Both the position numbers and the translations under genes were made by a program. From positions 5,702,501-5,766,500 of the forward strand of contig NZ_CP135529.1 in the NCBI RefSeq assembly GCF_032401055.1: 64,000 nucleotides of DNA, in the 5' to 3' direction. Positions 26,849-36,947 of the stretch are shown piece after piece. Under the pieces are notes generated by a model. The model saw only the letters and a list, made by a program, of their open reading frames with translations, was not told the DNA's origin and searched no databases. Source of the stretch: Tardiphaga sp. 709 (GTDB taxonomy: Bacteria > Pseudomonadota > Alphaproteobacteria > Rhizobiales > Xanthobacteraceae). Numbering within the stretch: position 1 is the first letter of the stretch; the number at the start of each line of letters is the position of its first letter.

Positions 26849-27475
26849 ATGTCGTCAGAACGTATCGTCCAATGGCTCGAAAGCTTCGGCCAACTTGATC
26901 TTCCTGCTGCCGTTGTGCTCGCCGCATTGGTGGTTGCCTCTTCGTTTTTGCCGGTCCCGCGAACATTCGTCGTGCTCGGCGCCGGTGCTGCATTCGGTTT
27001 GCGCTCTCTCGTCGTCATTCTTCCAGTCGCCGCGGCTGCATCCGCTCTGGCCTTCATGCTGGCGCGCTCCGTTCTGCGCGGCTGGGTGGAGCGGCAGACC
27101 GAGAAACATGCGGCCTGGCGCCTCGTTGCCCAGGCCGTCGATGACGAGGGCTGGCGGATCGTCGCACTGATGCGGTTCGGCGGACCATTGCCCAATTCGG
27201 TGCAAAATTATCTGTTCGGTTTGACAAATATCGGACTGCTCCCGTTCGCCCTGGTCACTTTCCTGTTCACGCTGCCGCAGATCGTGTTTTACGTGTATCT
27301 CGGTGCGTCCGGACGGGCGTTGTTGCTCGATGATGGTCCAGTGCCGCTCAACCGTGTGCTGATTGCCATGACCCTGGTCATTGTGCTCGTCATCCTGTTG
27401 CTGGTGTCGCGCCGCATTCGTGCGATCCTTGCGCGCAAGACCGGCATCGCGACCTGCGGGACCGTGAGCAACTAA
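26849..27475 (+). CDS. VTT-domain (TVP38/DedA-like) membrane protein
   Basis: 208 residues with about five hydrophobic segments. The VTT signature is LMRFGGPLPNSVQNYLFGL, followed by LPFALVTFLFTLPQIVFYVY and LGASGRAL. The N-terminus has AVVLAALVVASSFLPVPRTF and the re-entrant-like LGAGAAFGLRSLVV. Related DedA proteins have been implicated in lipid carrier (undecaprenyl phosphate) or phospholipid transport. The gene is on the plus strand inside an otherwise minus-strand transport cluster and overlaps the 3' end of livF by four bases. Confidence 0.82.
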   Translation: MSSERIVQWLESFGQLDLPAAVVLAALVVASSFLPVPRTFVVLGAGAAFGLRSLVVILPVAAAASALAFMLARSVLRGWVERQTEKHAAWRLVAQAVDDEGWRIVALMRFGGPLPNSVQNYLFGLTNIGLLPFALVTFLFTLPQIVFYVYLGASGRALLLDDGPVPLNRVLIAMTLVIVLVILLLVSRRIRAILARKTGIATCGTVSN

Positions 27476-28314
27476 AGCCATCGCTTGCGTCGCTTGAAGC
27501 TCTTCAGGTTCTTGAAACTCTTGCGCTGGTCGCCGGCGCCGCCGAGATAAAACTCCTTCACGTCCTCATTATCGCGGAGTTCGTCAGCGGTGCCGTCGAG
27601 CACCACCTTGCCCTGTTCCATGATGTAGCCGTGGCTCGCGACCGATAGCGCCGCGCGGGCATTTTGCTCCACCAGCAAAATGGTGACGCCGAGATCACGG
27701 TTGATCTTCTTGATGATGGCGAACACCTCTTTCACAAGCAGTGGCGACAGGCCCATGGAGGGTTCGTCCATCAGGATCATCTTCGGCCGCGCCATCAGCG
27801 CTCGCCCGATCGCCAGCATCTGCTGCTCGCCGCCGGAGAGATAGCCGGCGAGGCCGGTGCGCTCCTTCAGGCGCGGGAAATAATCGAACACCATGTCGAT
27901 ATCGGAGGCGACCTCGTTGTCGCGCCGGGTGAAGGCGCCGAGGCGGAGGTTTTCCAGCGAGGTCATGTCGGACACGATGCGGCGGCCTTCCATCACCTGG
28001 AAGATGCCGCGGCGGACGATCTTGTCGGGATCGATGCCGTCGATGCGCGCGCCATCGAACAGGATCTCGCCGCGCGTGACTTCGCCGTCTTCGGTTTTCA
28101 ACAGACCGGAGATCGCCTTCAATGTGGTCGACTTGCCGGCACCGTTGGCACCGAGCAGCGCGACGATCGCGCCCTTCGGCACCTCCATACTCAAGCCGCG
28201 CAGCACGAGGATCACGTCGTCATAGACGACCTCGATGTTGCGGATGTCGAGCAGGGGGGCGGGGGTGAGCGCTGTTGAAACTTGCGCGCTGGTGTCGATA
28301 GCTGTCTGCATCAA
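27472..28314 (-). CDS. livF: Liv-type ABC transporter ATP-binding protein (LivF)
   Basis: 280 residues of a cytoplasmic ATPase subunit. The Walker A motif is LLGANGAGKSTTLKAISGL, the signature is GYLSGGEQQMLAIGRAL, and Walker B is ILMDEPSMGLSPLLV, followed by TILLVEQNARAAL. The LivF-type ending VVLDGTADELRDNEDVKEFYLGG is present, and then a basic tail (KSFKNLKSFKRRKRWL) not usual in LivF. It pairs with LivG at 33,772 to drive the LivH/LivM channel. A palindromic repeat separates it from the substrate-binding protein gene upstream. Symbol by family; the substrate is probably an organic acid, not a branched-chain amino acid. Confidence 0.92.
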   Translation of the reverse strand: MMQTAIDTSAQVSTALTPAPLLDIRNIEVVYDDVILVLRGLSMEVPKGAIVALLGANGAGKSTTLKAISGLLKTEDGEVTRGEILFDGARIDGIDPDKIVRRGIFQVMEGRRIVSDMTSLENLRLGAFTRRDNEVASDIDMVFDYFPRLKERTGLAGYLSGGEQQMLAIGRALMARPKMILMDEPSMGLSPLLVKEVFAIIKKINRDLGVTILLVEQNARAALSVASHGYIMEQGKVVLDGTADELRDNEDVKEFYLGGAGDQRKSFKNLKSFKRRKRWL

Positions 28315-28342
28315 TGACGCTCCTGAGATCGGCTGGTGCTAA

Positions 28343-28519
28343 CCTCTCCCCGCCTGCGGGGAGAGGTCGACCCGGCGTAGCGCAGCGAAGCCGGGGCGGG
28401 TGAGGGGGACTCTCCACTTGCTCCGAGCCCGCGGAGGCTCCCCCTCATCCGACGCGGACTACGTCCGCGCCACCTTCTCCCCGCCTAGCGAAGCTCCGCT
28501 TCGCCGGGCGGGGAGAAGG
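28343..28519. repeat. Palindromic intergenic repeat, type C
   Basis: The 177-base stretch contains two perfect hairpins: 11 bp at 28343-28366 (CCTCTCCCCGC / GCGGGGAGAGG) and 13-bp arms at 28473-28485 and 28507-28519 (CCTTCTCCCCGCC / GGCGGGGAGAAGG). A further stem between them uses GTGAGGGGGA against CCCCCTCAT. The style is that of alphaproteobacterial dispersed palindromes. It sits between the substrate-binding protein stop (28525) and livF. Confidence 0.8.
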
Positions 28520-28524
28520 GAGGA

Positions 28525-29805
28525 CTACCAGCCATGCCATTCCGGCTTGCGCGGCAGCTCAACGGTCTTCACTTTCTCGAGCTTGATCGTGCCCTTGGCC
28601 ATCAGGTCGTTCAGATCACCATCGGTCGCGCCGGAAACCTTCGAGCGATACAGATCGACCTTGGTGGTCGGGCGGTGATCCTTGTCGGTCCAGGTCGAGG
28701 GATTGCAGACGCCTTCCATGCCGGCCGGCACCCAGTCCTTCTTCTGGTAGAAGCCCTTGGCGACGTTCTCGCCGGTGGCGCCGCCGTTCTTCGCGGCCCA
28801 GTCGAGCGCTTCCTTCATGTAAAGCGAGGTGCAGACGGCAGCGATGTAGTGCACCGGGCGATAGATCTTGCCCGACGGGTCGGAGATCTTGGAAATCTCC
28901 TGCACCGTCTTCATGCCCGGCGCGTTGCCGCCCCAGCTCACTGCCGTGCGCAGCGGGAAGATCACCCCGTCGGCAGCGTCGCCTGCAGCCTTTGCGGCGT
29001 TCTCGTCCATGCCCCATACATTGCTCATGAACTGCACGTCGACGCCGGCTGCTTTGCAGGCTTTCATCACCGAGATGTTCGAAGCCGCGGTGTTGCCGAG
29101 ATAAGCGTAGTTGGCGCCGGCGCTCTTCAGGCTGAGGCACTGTGCAGAGTAGTCGCCGGGCGTGAGTGCGAAGACCAGCGGCGGTAGCACTTCAAAGCCG
29201 AGTTCGGCGGCTAGCGCTTCACCCGCGGCCTTCGGCGCGTTGGGGTAGGGATGGTTGGCGCCCATATGGACATATTTCGGCTTGCCCGACTTGCCCTTGG
29301 ACTTCCAGTCTTCCGCTGCCCAGGTCAGCTCAGCACGCAGTGCATCCGAATAGGACGGGCCATAGAAGAAATTATAGGGCGCGGGCTTGGCCTTGCCGCC
29401 GGCACCGGTCGGGTCGGTCAGTGCCGCCGAGTAGGAGCCCGAGATATCCGGGATCTTGTCCTGCGCGAGGAAGCCGGTGAGTGCTTCGGTATCTGCCGTG
29501 CCCCAGCCCATGATCGCCGCGACCTTGTCGGCGCCGGACCACTTCTTGTACAGCGCGATCGCGCGCGGCACCTGATAGCCATAGTCATTGCTATCGAGAT
29601 TGACTTGCTTGCCGCCTATGCCGCCGTTCTTGTTGATCCAGGCATAGGTGTCGACCACGCCCTGGCCATAGGGCGTGCCGACGTCGGAGGTGCCGCCGGA
29701 ATAATCGGCGAGGTGGCCGACGGCGATCTGCGCCTGCGCAGCGGCGGAGGCGCCCGCGATCAGCAGGGCAATGGATGCGGACGTTAGAAATGATTTCATC
29801 GTCAT
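28525..29805 (-). CDS. ABC transporter substrate-binding protein (Liv type)
   Basis: About 426 residues. ATG 29805 is chosen because GGGAGA lies six bases before it and the protein then begins with a clean signal peptide (MTMKSFLTSASIALLIAGAS, cleavage near AQA-Q). The mature part starts with IAVGHLADYSGGTSDVGTPY, a periplasmic-binding-protein type I fold, and has AAIMGWGTADTEAL and ISGSYSAAL. It should capture the solute in the periplasm and hand it to the LivH/LivM pore. Family members next to acyl-CoA ligases often bind aromatic or other carboxylic acids. That link is contextual; no ligand can be read from the sequence. Confidence 0.92.
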   Translation of the reverse strand: MTMKSFLTSASIALLIAGASAAAQAQIAVGHLADYSGGTSDVGTPYGQGVVDTYAWINKNGGIGGKQVNLDSNDYGYQVPRAIALYKKWSGADKVAAIMGWGTADTEALTGFLAQDKIPDISGSYSAALTDPTGAGGKAKPAPYNFFYGPSYSDALRAELTWAAEDWKSKGKSGKPKYVHMGANHPYPNAPKAAGEALAAELGFEVLPPLVFALTPGDYSAQCLSLKSAGANYAYLGNTAASNISVMKACKAAGVDVQFMSNVWGMDENAAKAAGDAADGVIFPLRTAVSWGGNAPGMKTVQEISKISDPSGKIYRPVHYIAAVCTSLYMKEALDWAAKNGGATGENVAKGFYQKKDWVPAGMEGVCNPSTWTDKDHRPTTKVDLYRSKVSGATDGDLNDLMAKGTIKLEKVKTVELPRKPEWHGW

Positions 29806-29860
29806 GAGCATTCTCCCGTTGGTTTTTATAATTTGTCGTGTCGTCCAGTCTGTCCCGTTC

Positions 29861-30934
29861 TCAATGCGAGAACGGGTAGAGTTTCCAGTAGGTCTTGATC
29901 TGTCGCCAGCGATGCGCGAGCCCATCGGGTTCGAAAACCAGGAAGGCGATGATGATGACGCCGATGGCGATCTCGCGCAGGAAGGTCAGGTTGTTGTTGA
30001 GCGCCAGCGCCTTGTCGATGACGCCGCCCTTCAGCTCCATGCTGATCCATTCCATCGCTTCCGGCACCAGCACCACGAAGGCTGTGCCCATCAGCGTTCC
30101 CATGATCGAGCCGGTACCGCCGATGATGACCATTGCCAGGAACAGGATCGAGCGCTCGATGCCGAAACCCTCGTTGGAGACCACGAGCTGGTTATGCGCG
30201 TACAGCGCGCCGGCGATGCCGGCGAAGAACGCCGCGAGACCGAAGGACAGCGTGCGATATTTGGTGAGATTGATGCCCATGATTTCGGCCGAGAGATAGT
30301 GATCACGCACAGCCACCAGCGCGCGGCCGTCGCGCGAGCGCATCAGGTTGGTAACCAGCAGATAGCTCGCCACCACATAGGCCAGCACCACATAGAAATA
30401 CTGCCGGTCGCCGCGCAGCGTATAGTCGAAGATCGAGAAGGCTTTGGCCGTCGCCGGCACCGAGCCGCCACTGAACCAGTCGGCGCGGGAGAAGAAGTCG
30501 AGCAGAATGTATTGCGCGGCCAGCGTGGCGATAACGAGGTACAGCCCCTTCAACCGCGCCGCTGGCAGGCCGAAAATGAGTCCCACGATGGCCGTTACCA
30601 CGCCGGCGATGGGAATCGAGAAAAACACCGGGATCGGATAGTTGTTGGAGATATAGGCCGAGGTGAAAGCGCCGAACAGGAAGAACGCAGCGTGGCCGAT
30701 GGAGATCTGGCCGGTAAAGCCGACCAGGATATTGAGCCCCAGCGCCGCGATGCCGTAGATGCCGATCATGATCAGCTGGCTGAGCCAGTATTCGCTGAAC
30801 AGTTGCGGCGCGAAGCAGATCAGCACCACGCCGAGGATCGCCGCGTTGCGGCTGGTCCTAGTCGGGAAGATGGTGGTGTCAACCGCATAGCTGCTGCGGA
30901 AGTCGCCGGCTGGGATGAGGGAGGGACTGGCCAT
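29861..30934 (-). CDS. livM: Liv-type ABC permease (LivM)
   Basis: 357 residues with eight to ten membrane segments. LivM features are LIMIGIYGIAALGLNILVGF, TGQISIGHAAFFLFGAFTSA, the EAA-like loop RDHYLSAEIMGINLTKYR, and IGGTGSIMGTLMGTAFVVLV. The N-terminal 30 residues are cytoplasmic and polar. It forms the inner-membrane channel with LivH, whose gene ends five bases upstream of this start. The substrate-binding protein gene follows 55 bases downstream. Confidence 0.93.
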   Translation of the reverse strand: MASPSLIPAGDFRSSYAVDTTIFPTRTSRNAAILGVVLICFAPQLFSEYWLSQLIMIGIYGIAALGLNILVGFTGQISIGHAAFFLFGAFTSAYISNNYPIPVFFSIPIAGVVTAIVGLIFGLPAARLKGLYLVIATLAAQYILLDFFSRADWFSGGSVPATAKAFSIFDYTLRGDRQYFYVVLAYVVASYLLVTNLMRSRDGRALVAVRDHYLSAEIMGINLTKYRTLSFGLAAFFAGIAGALYAHNQLVVSNEGFGIERSILFLAMVIIGGTGSIMGTLMGTAFVVLVPEAMEWISMELKGGVIDKALALNNNLTFLREIAIGVIIIAFLVFEPDGLAHRWRQIKTYWKLYPFSH

Positions 30935-30939
30935 GATGC

Positions 30940-31833
30940 TTACACCCGCTCGATGTCTTTGGTGCCGAACAGGCCGTAAGGCTTGATCATGAGAATGATG
31001 ATGAGGACGTAGAACGGCGCCACTTCATAGAGATTGCCCCAGTGCAGATATTCGCTGTCGATGAACTGCGCGAAGTTCTCCAGAAGCCCGATGATGATGC
31101 CGCCGACCACCGCGCCGCCAATGGAGTCGAGGCCGCCGAGGATGACCGCCGGAAACACCTTGATGCCGTAGATCGACAGGCCGGATGACACGCCGTTGAC
31201 GACGGCGACGACGACGCCGGCGACCGCGGAGACCATGGCCGAGATTGCCCAGGCCATTGCGAATACGGTTTTGACGGAAATGCCCAGCGATTGCGCCACC
31301 TGCTGGTTGAAGGCGGTGGCGCGCATCGCCAGACCCCACTTCGACACTTTGAAGAACCACGCCATGCCGATCATCATCGCGACGGAGACAACCAGGCTCA
31401 TCACATAGACGGTCTGGATCTGTAGGCTACCTATCGTCACCGACTGGCTGGTGAAGACGCGCGGGAACGGCTGCGGGTTGACGCCATAAATCCATTTCAG
31501 TGCCGCCTGAAACACGGCGGACAGCGCGATGGTCACCATGATCACCGAGATGATCGGCTCGCCGATCAGCGGCCGCAGGATCACGACCTGCACGAGGATG
31601 CCGAAAGCGAACATGAACACCAGGGTCATAGGCATGCCGAGCCAGAACGGCACCTGATATTTGGTCAGCAACGTCCAGCACACCCAGGCGCCGATCAGCA
31701 GTAATTCGCCTTGTGCGAAATTGACGACCTGGGTGGCTTTGTAGATCAGCACGAACGACATCGCGACCACGCCATACAGCGTGCCCACCACGAGGCCGTT
31801 GACGAGAAGCTGGAGGAGGAACTGCGTGTTCAT
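30940..31833 (-). CDS. livH: Liv-type ABC permease (LivH)
   Basis: About 297 residues, the usual LivH length when started at ATG 31833. A longer frame to 31974 overlaps the ligase gene and adds an arginine/tryptophan-rich tail, so it is not used. Conserved LivH segments: GLVVGTLYGVVAMSFVLIYK, ATQVVNFAQGELLLIGAWV, MRATAFNQQVAQSLGISVKT, and VILGGLDSIGGAVVGGIIIG. Eight membrane segments are expected. It starts ten bases after the ligase stop, consistent with one operon. Confidence 0.93.
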   Translation of the reverse strand: MNTQFLLQLLVNGLVVGTLYGVVAMSFVLIYKATQVVNFAQGELLLIGAWVCWTLLTKYQVPFWLGMPMTLVFMFAFGILVQVVILRPLIGEPIISVIMVTIALSAVFQAALKWIYGVNPQPFPRVFTSQSVTIGSLQIQTVYVMSLVVSVAMMIGMAWFFKVSKWGLAMRATAFNQQVAQSLGISVKTVFAMAWAISAMVSAVAGVVVAVVNGVSSGLSIYGIKVFPAVILGGLDSIGGAVVGGIIIGLLENFAQFIDSEYLHWGNLYEVAPFYVLIIILMIKPYGLFGTKDIERV

Positions 31834-31843
31834 GCTGTCGGTC

Positions 31844-33775
31844 TCATTCCGCCGCCTCCATGCGCGCGCCATCCCGCGCCATGTCCACCACGACCAATCG
31901 CGTCCGGATGCGTTGCGACGTGCCGTCCTGGAAGCGGATCGTTGTGTCGACGGGGATATCCCGCGCGCCGCCATAGATGCCGTCGATGATATCGGCGTAT
32001 TTCTCGTTGATGACGCTGCGGCGGACTTTGCGGGTGCGGGTCAACTCGCCGTCGTCGGCGTCGAGCTCCTTGTAGAGCAGCAGGAATTTGGCGATGCGCT
32101 GCGCGGGCGGCAGCGTGGCATTGACCGTCTCGACTTCCTTGCGGATCATCTCATAGACCTCCGGGCGCGACGACAGGTCCGTATAGGTCGTAAACGAGAT
32201 GCGGTTCTTCTCGGCCCATTTCGAGATGATCGAGAAGCGGATGCAGATCATCGCCGCGAGCGCATCGCGGTTGTCGCCGAGCACCACCGTCTCGGCGATA
32301 TAGGGCGAGAATTTCAACTTGTTCTCGATATATTGCGGCGAGAAGCGTTCACCGCGCGCGGTCTGCGCCAGATCCTTGATGCGGTCGATGACGACGAGTT
32401 GCTTGTTGCCGTTGAAGTAGCCGGCGTCGCCGGAATGCATCCAGCCGTCGCGCAGGTCGGCGGCGGAGGCCTCGGGCGATTTGTAATAGCCGAGGAACAT
32501 ATTGGGGTGCCTCACCACGATCTCGCCAACGCCCTGCACATCGGGATCGCGGACTTCGATTTCGATGCCGCTGCCCATGGCAATGCCGGTGGTGTCGGGA
32601 TCGACGGCGTCCGGCGGATGCAGGGTGAAGGCGCCGAGTGTTTCGGTCTGGCCATAGAGCGTGCGCAGCGGCACACCCATGGCGCGGAAGAATTTGAATG
32701 TATCGGGGCCCAGTGCCGCGCCGCCGGTGGCGGCCGAGCGCAGCCGTGTGAAGCCGAGACGATCACGCAGGGCACGGAACAGCAGCGTATCGGCAACGGC
32801 CGAGCGCTTGCCTTGCGCGAGTGCGGAAAGGCCCGACTTCATGCCGATCTCATACAGGCTCTGCTTCAACGGCGACGAATCCATCACCCGGGCACGCACA
32901 TCGGCCGCGATGCCTTCCCAGACCCGCGGCGCGAACAGCACGAAGGTCGGTGCGATCTCGCGGAAGTCGTTCATCATGGTATCGGCCTGCTCGACGAAGT
33001 TGACCTTCATCCGGCTCAGGAGGCCTTTGCCGAGCGCATAGACCTGTTCCATGATCCAGGGCAGCGGCAGCACCGAAACATATTCGTCATCCGGTCCCTT
33101 CGGATCGAACGACAGATACACTGCGCAGTGGCCGAGCACGCGGCCTGCCGCGAGCATCGCCAGCTTGGGATTCGACGTGGTGCCCGACGTGGTACAGAGG
33201 ATCGCGACGTCCTCGCCCTGCGTCGCATCGACCAGTTGATCGTAGAGCCCGGGTTCGCGTGTGGCGCGGTCGCGGCCCATCTGGGCGAGCCTGTCGGCCT
33301 CCAACAGGCGCGGGTCGTCATATTTCCGCATCCCGCGCGGGTCGCTGTAGACGATGTGCTTCAAGGCGGGGACGCGGTCGGCGAGGGTGAGCAGCTTGTC
33401 GACTTGTTCTTCATCCTCGGCGAATACGATCTTCGCTTCGCCATAGTTCAGGAGATAGGCGGCTTCCTCATCGAGCACGTCGCGATAGAGACCGAGGCTC
33501 ATGCCACCGACGGCATGCGCGGCGATCTCGGCAGCGACCCAGTCCGGCCGGTTGTCGCCGATAATGCCGATGACATCACCACGGGCGATGCCGAGCTCGA
33601 CCATGCCGAGCGTGAAATCCTTCACCCGGGCATGGTAATCGTTCCAGGTGAACTCCCGCCACAGGCCGAAATCCTTCTCGCGCAGCGCGATCTCGCTGCC
33701 ATGTTCTTTGGCATTGAGGCGCAGCAGCTTCGGATAGGTATCTGCCTGTTTGACGCGTCCGGCATAGTCCATCAT
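31844..33775 (-). CDS. AMP-dependent acyl-CoA synthetase (FadD-like)
   Basis: 643 residues of the ANL superfamily. The AMP-binding core is VAILCTTSGTTSNPKLAML (about residues 190-208), followed by TLYGQTETLGAFTLHP and the late catalytic region GDAGYFNGNKQLVVIDRIKD with the conserved Asp and Arg; RGERFSPQYIENKL follows. The length and pattern fit the long-chain-type group often fused into Liv clusters. It activates a carboxylic acid to its CoA ester with ATP. The start ATG overlaps the livG stop by four bases (ATGA) and livH follows directly. The imported substrate is probably what it activates, which is an inference from linkage. Confidence 0.9.
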   Translation of the reverse strand: MMDYAGRVKQADTYPKLLRLNAKEHGSEIALREKDFGLWREFTWNDYHARVKDFTLGMVELGIARGDVIGIIGDNRPDWVAAEIAAHAVGGMSLGLYRDVLDEEAAYLLNYGEAKIVFAEDEEQVDKLLTLADRVPALKHIVYSDPRGMRKYDDPRLLEADRLAQMGRDRATREPGLYDQLVDATQGEDVAILCTTSGTTSNPKLAMLAAGRVLGHCAVYLSFDPKGPDDEYVSVLPLPWIMEQVYALGKGLLSRMKVNFVEQADTMMNDFREIAPTFVLFAPRVWEGIAADVRARVMDSSPLKQSLYEIGMKSGLSALAQGKRSAVADTLLFRALRDRLGFTRLRSAATGGAALGPDTFKFFRAMGVPLRTLYGQTETLGAFTLHPPDAVDPDTTGIAMGSGIEIEVRDPDVQGVGEIVVRHPNMFLGYYKSPEASAADLRDGWMHSGDAGYFNGNKQLVVIDRIKDLAQTARGERFSPQYIENKLKFSPYIAETVVLGDNRDALAAMICIRFSIISKWAEKNRISFTTYTDLSSRPEVYEMIRKEVETVNATLPPAQRIAKFLLLYKELDADDGELTRTRKVRRSVINEKYADIIDGIYGGARDIPVDTTIRFQDGTSQRIRTRLVVVDMARDGARMEAAE

Positions 33776-34593
33776 GCGGCGCTCTCCGCAGCGACAGGCG
33801 TGTCGTCGGGATCGACGAGGGCTTCGTCTTCTTCTCCGAGATAGGCGCGCTTGACGTGCGGGTCGGCGAGCACGGCAGCCGGATCGCCCTCGGCGATCTT
33901 GCGGCCAAAATCCAGCACCATCACGCGATGGGAGATGTCCATCACGACGCCCATGTCGTGTTCGATCATCATCACCGTCATCCCGTATTCTTCGTTGAGA
34001 TCGACGATATAACGCGCCATGTCCTCCTTCTCCTCGAAGTTCATGCCGGCCATCGGCTCGTCGAGGAGGATGAGATTCGGCTCCAGCGCCATCGCGCGGG
34101 CGAGTTCGACGCGTTTGCGCAGACCATAGGGCAGCGTGCCGGCGGTCGCCTTGCGCACGCTCTGCAAATCGAGGAAGTCAATGATCTCCTCGACCTTGCG
34201 GCGATGCTCAAGCTCTTCCTTGCGCGCGCCGGTCAGCCAGTACAGCGAGCCGGTGAGGAAGTTGTTCTTCAGGAGGTGATGGCGCCCGACCATGATGTTG
34301 TCGAGCACGCTCATATGATGAAACAGCGCGAGGTTCTGAAAGGTGCGGCCGATGCCGAGACCCGGACGGGCATTCGGGTTGAGGCTTGTGATATCCTTGC
34401 CGTGATAGAACAGCTGGCCTTCGGTTGGGCGATAGCGGCCAGAGATGCAGTTGACGATGGAGGTCTTGCCGGCGCCGTTCGGCCCGATGATCGAGAACAG
34501 CTCGCCGTCATTGACAGCGAAGCTCACATCGGTGAGCGCGCGAACGCCACCAAAGCGCAGTGACACCCCGCGCACGTCCAGAGCAACCGCCAC
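33772..34593 (-). CDS. livG: Liv-type ABC transporter ATP-binding protein (LivG)
   Basis: 273 residues. Walker A IIGPNGAGKTSIVNCISG, the LivG-specific GIGRTFQNLALFHHMSVLDN, signature region TAGTLPYGLRKRVELARAMA, Walker B LILLDEPMAGMNFEE, and MMIEHDMGVVMDISHRVMVL with the switch His. The C-terminal tail (PDDTPVAAESAA) is short and acidic. It is the first gene of the operon; the start is GTG 34593 with GGGAGG six bases before. The promoter should lie in the 227 bases up to the divergent Crp/Fnr gene. Confidence 0.93.
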   Translation of the reverse strand: MAVALDVRGVSLRFGGVRALTDVSFAVNDGELFSIIGPNGAGKTSIVNCISGRYRPTEGQLFYHGKDITSLNPNARPGLGIGRTFQNLALFHHMSVLDNIMVGRHHLLKNNFLTGSLYWLTGARKEELEHRRKVEEIIDFLDLQSVRKATAGTLPYGLRKRVELARAMALEPNLILLDEPMAGMNFEEKEDMARYIVDLNEEYGMTVMMIEHDMGVVMDISHRVMVLDFGRKIAEGDPAAVLADPHVKRAYLGEEDEALVDPDDTPVAAESAA

Positions 34594-34820
34594 TCAAATC
34601 CTCCCAGATACGGCGCTTGTCGCGCTCTTTATCCACGTTCCTCGGATGGTCCCGAGCCTATATCGCCCGGTTACGCTAAGCCATTCTACTAATGACCTTT
34701 CGCGGTGGTCTTCCCTACGTCAAATCGGTATCCTGAAATGTCTCGCGGCGGACAATCTGCCTGCCAATTTGTCGCGCGAGCGTTCTTTTGCGCTGCAACA
34801 TTCGAAGTGAAGCGGACCCT

Positions 34821-35495
34821 ATGATTGCTGCAGATCATCTCAAGCGCATCGCGGCCTGGGCGCGGGACCTGAACGAGAAGGAGATCGAGGTCGCGCGCGC
34901 GGGCATCGTCGAGAAGTCGTTCAAGGCGAATGAATTCGTCTGTATGCGCGGTGACCAGTTCGAATACTGGACCGGCGTTGTCAGCGGCCTGGCGAAGATC
35001 GGCACCATCTCGCGCAGCGGCAAGGAGGTCAGCATCACCGGCCTCACGGCCGGTGCGTGGTTCGGCGAGGGCAGCGTGCTGAAGAACGAACCGCGACGTT
35101 ACGACATTGTCCCGCTACGCGACTCCAAGCTGGCATTCATGGAGCGCCCGGCATTTATGTGGCTGTTCGAGAACAGTGTCGGCTTCAACCGCTTCCTGGT
35201 CTCGCTGTTGAACGAACGGCTCGGTCAGTTCATCGCACTGACGGAATATGGCCGAAGGCTCGATGCCACCGGGCGTCTCGCGCGCTGCATTGCCTCGCTG
35301 TTCAACCCGATCCTCTATCGCGACGCGACCAGGCATCTGGATATCACCCAGGAAGAGCTCGGTGCCATCACCGGCATTTCGCGGCAGAAGGCCAACCAGT
35401 GCCTGCAGACGCTGGAGAAGGAGGGTCTGCTGCGCCTGGAATATGGCGGCGTGACAGTGGTCGATCTTGAAAGACTGGGCAGCTACGGCGATTAA
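34821..35495 (+). CDS. Crp/Fnr-family transcriptional regulator
   Basis: About 224 residues. The N-terminal cyclic-nucleotide-binding fold is seen in FKANEFVCMRGDQFEYWTGV, SGLAKIGTISRSGKEVSITG and GAWFGEGSVLKNEPRRYDIV. The C-terminal Crp-type winged helix is seen in DITQEELGAITGISRQKANQ, CLQTLEKEGLLRLEYGGV. No Cys cluster of the Fnr type is present, so it does not look like an oxygen sensor. ATG 34821 is preferred to the GTG-type start at 34788. It is divergent from the first Liv operon and convergent with the second, so it is a candidate regulator of the first. Confidence 0.9.
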   Translation: MIAADHLKRIAAWARDLNEKEIEVARAGIVEKSFKANEFVCMRGDQFEYWTGVVSGLAKIGTISRSGKEVSITGLTAGAWFGEGSVLKNEPRRYDIVPLRDSKLAFMERPAFMWLFENSVGFNRFLVSLLNERLGQFIALTEYGRRLDATGRLARCIASLFNPILYRDATRHLDITQEELGAITGISRQKANQCLQTLEKEGLLRLEYGGVTVVDLERLGSYGD

Positions 35496-35502
35496 GCGAC
35501 GC

Positions 35503-36197
35503 TCAGACCTCCAGCCATTCCCTGCGCACGGCGTCATTGGCCTTGAGTTCGGCGGGGGTGCCTTCGAACACGATACGGCCGTGGCCCATCACATAGACCC
35601 GGTGCGAGATGCGCAGCGCGATCGAGAGCTTCTGCTCGACCAGCAGGATCGCCACGCCGCGGCGCGCGATCTCGGCGATGAGATCGCCGACCTGCTGGAC
35701 GATGATCGGCGCAAGGCCCTCGGTGGGCTCGTCGATCATCACGAGTTCAGGATCGCCCATCAGCGTCCGGCAGATCGTCAGCATCTGCTTCTCGCCGCCG
35801 GACAGCACGCCGGCGGCGGTGTCCGCGCGGGCGGCAAGGTTAGGGAACATGCCGAGCATGTCATCGAGCTTCCACTTGCCGGGATGACGCGGGTCCTTGA
35901 TGCCCAGCATCAGGTTCTGCCGCACCGTGAGGCCCGGGAAGATGTCGCGATGCTCCGGCACATAACCGAGGCCGAGATGTGCGATCCTGAAGCTCGGCAG
36001 GCCGGCGATATTGGTGCCCTTGAAGGTGATTGTGCCGTGTGGCGGCACTTCGCCCATGATGGCCTTCACGGTGGTCGAACGCCCGACGCCGTTGCGGCCG
36101 AGCAGCGAGACTACTTCGCCGGCATCGATATGTAGGTCGACGCCCTGCAGAATGTGGCTCTTGCCGTAATAGGCGTGCAGGTCCTGAACTTGGAGCA

Positions 36198-36198
<1 letters not shown>
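35503..36198 (-). CDS. livF: Liv-type ABC transporter ATP-binding protein (LivF), second cluster
   Basis: 231 residues, normal LivF length. Walker A reads LLGRNGVGRSTTVKAIMG: the conserved GKS/T lysine is Arg here (G-V-G-R-S), unusual because that Lys normally binds the ATP phosphates. Signature AGVLSGGEKQMLTICRTLMG and Walker B LVMIDEPTEGLAPIIV are intact, and AILLVEQKLSIALRISHRVY follows. The ATG overlaps the livG stop by one base (TGATG). The Lys-to-Arg change is the one point to check, because it could weaken ATP hydrolysis. Confidence 0.9.

Positions 36199-36943
<745 letters not shown>

Positions 36944-36947
<4 letters not shown>

Noticed and set aside
31781-33844. Plus-strand open frame of 687 codons opposite the acyl-CoA synthetase
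   Set aside because: Length comes from GC-rich codon mirroring; no domain pattern, and the minus strand has the full ANL motifs.
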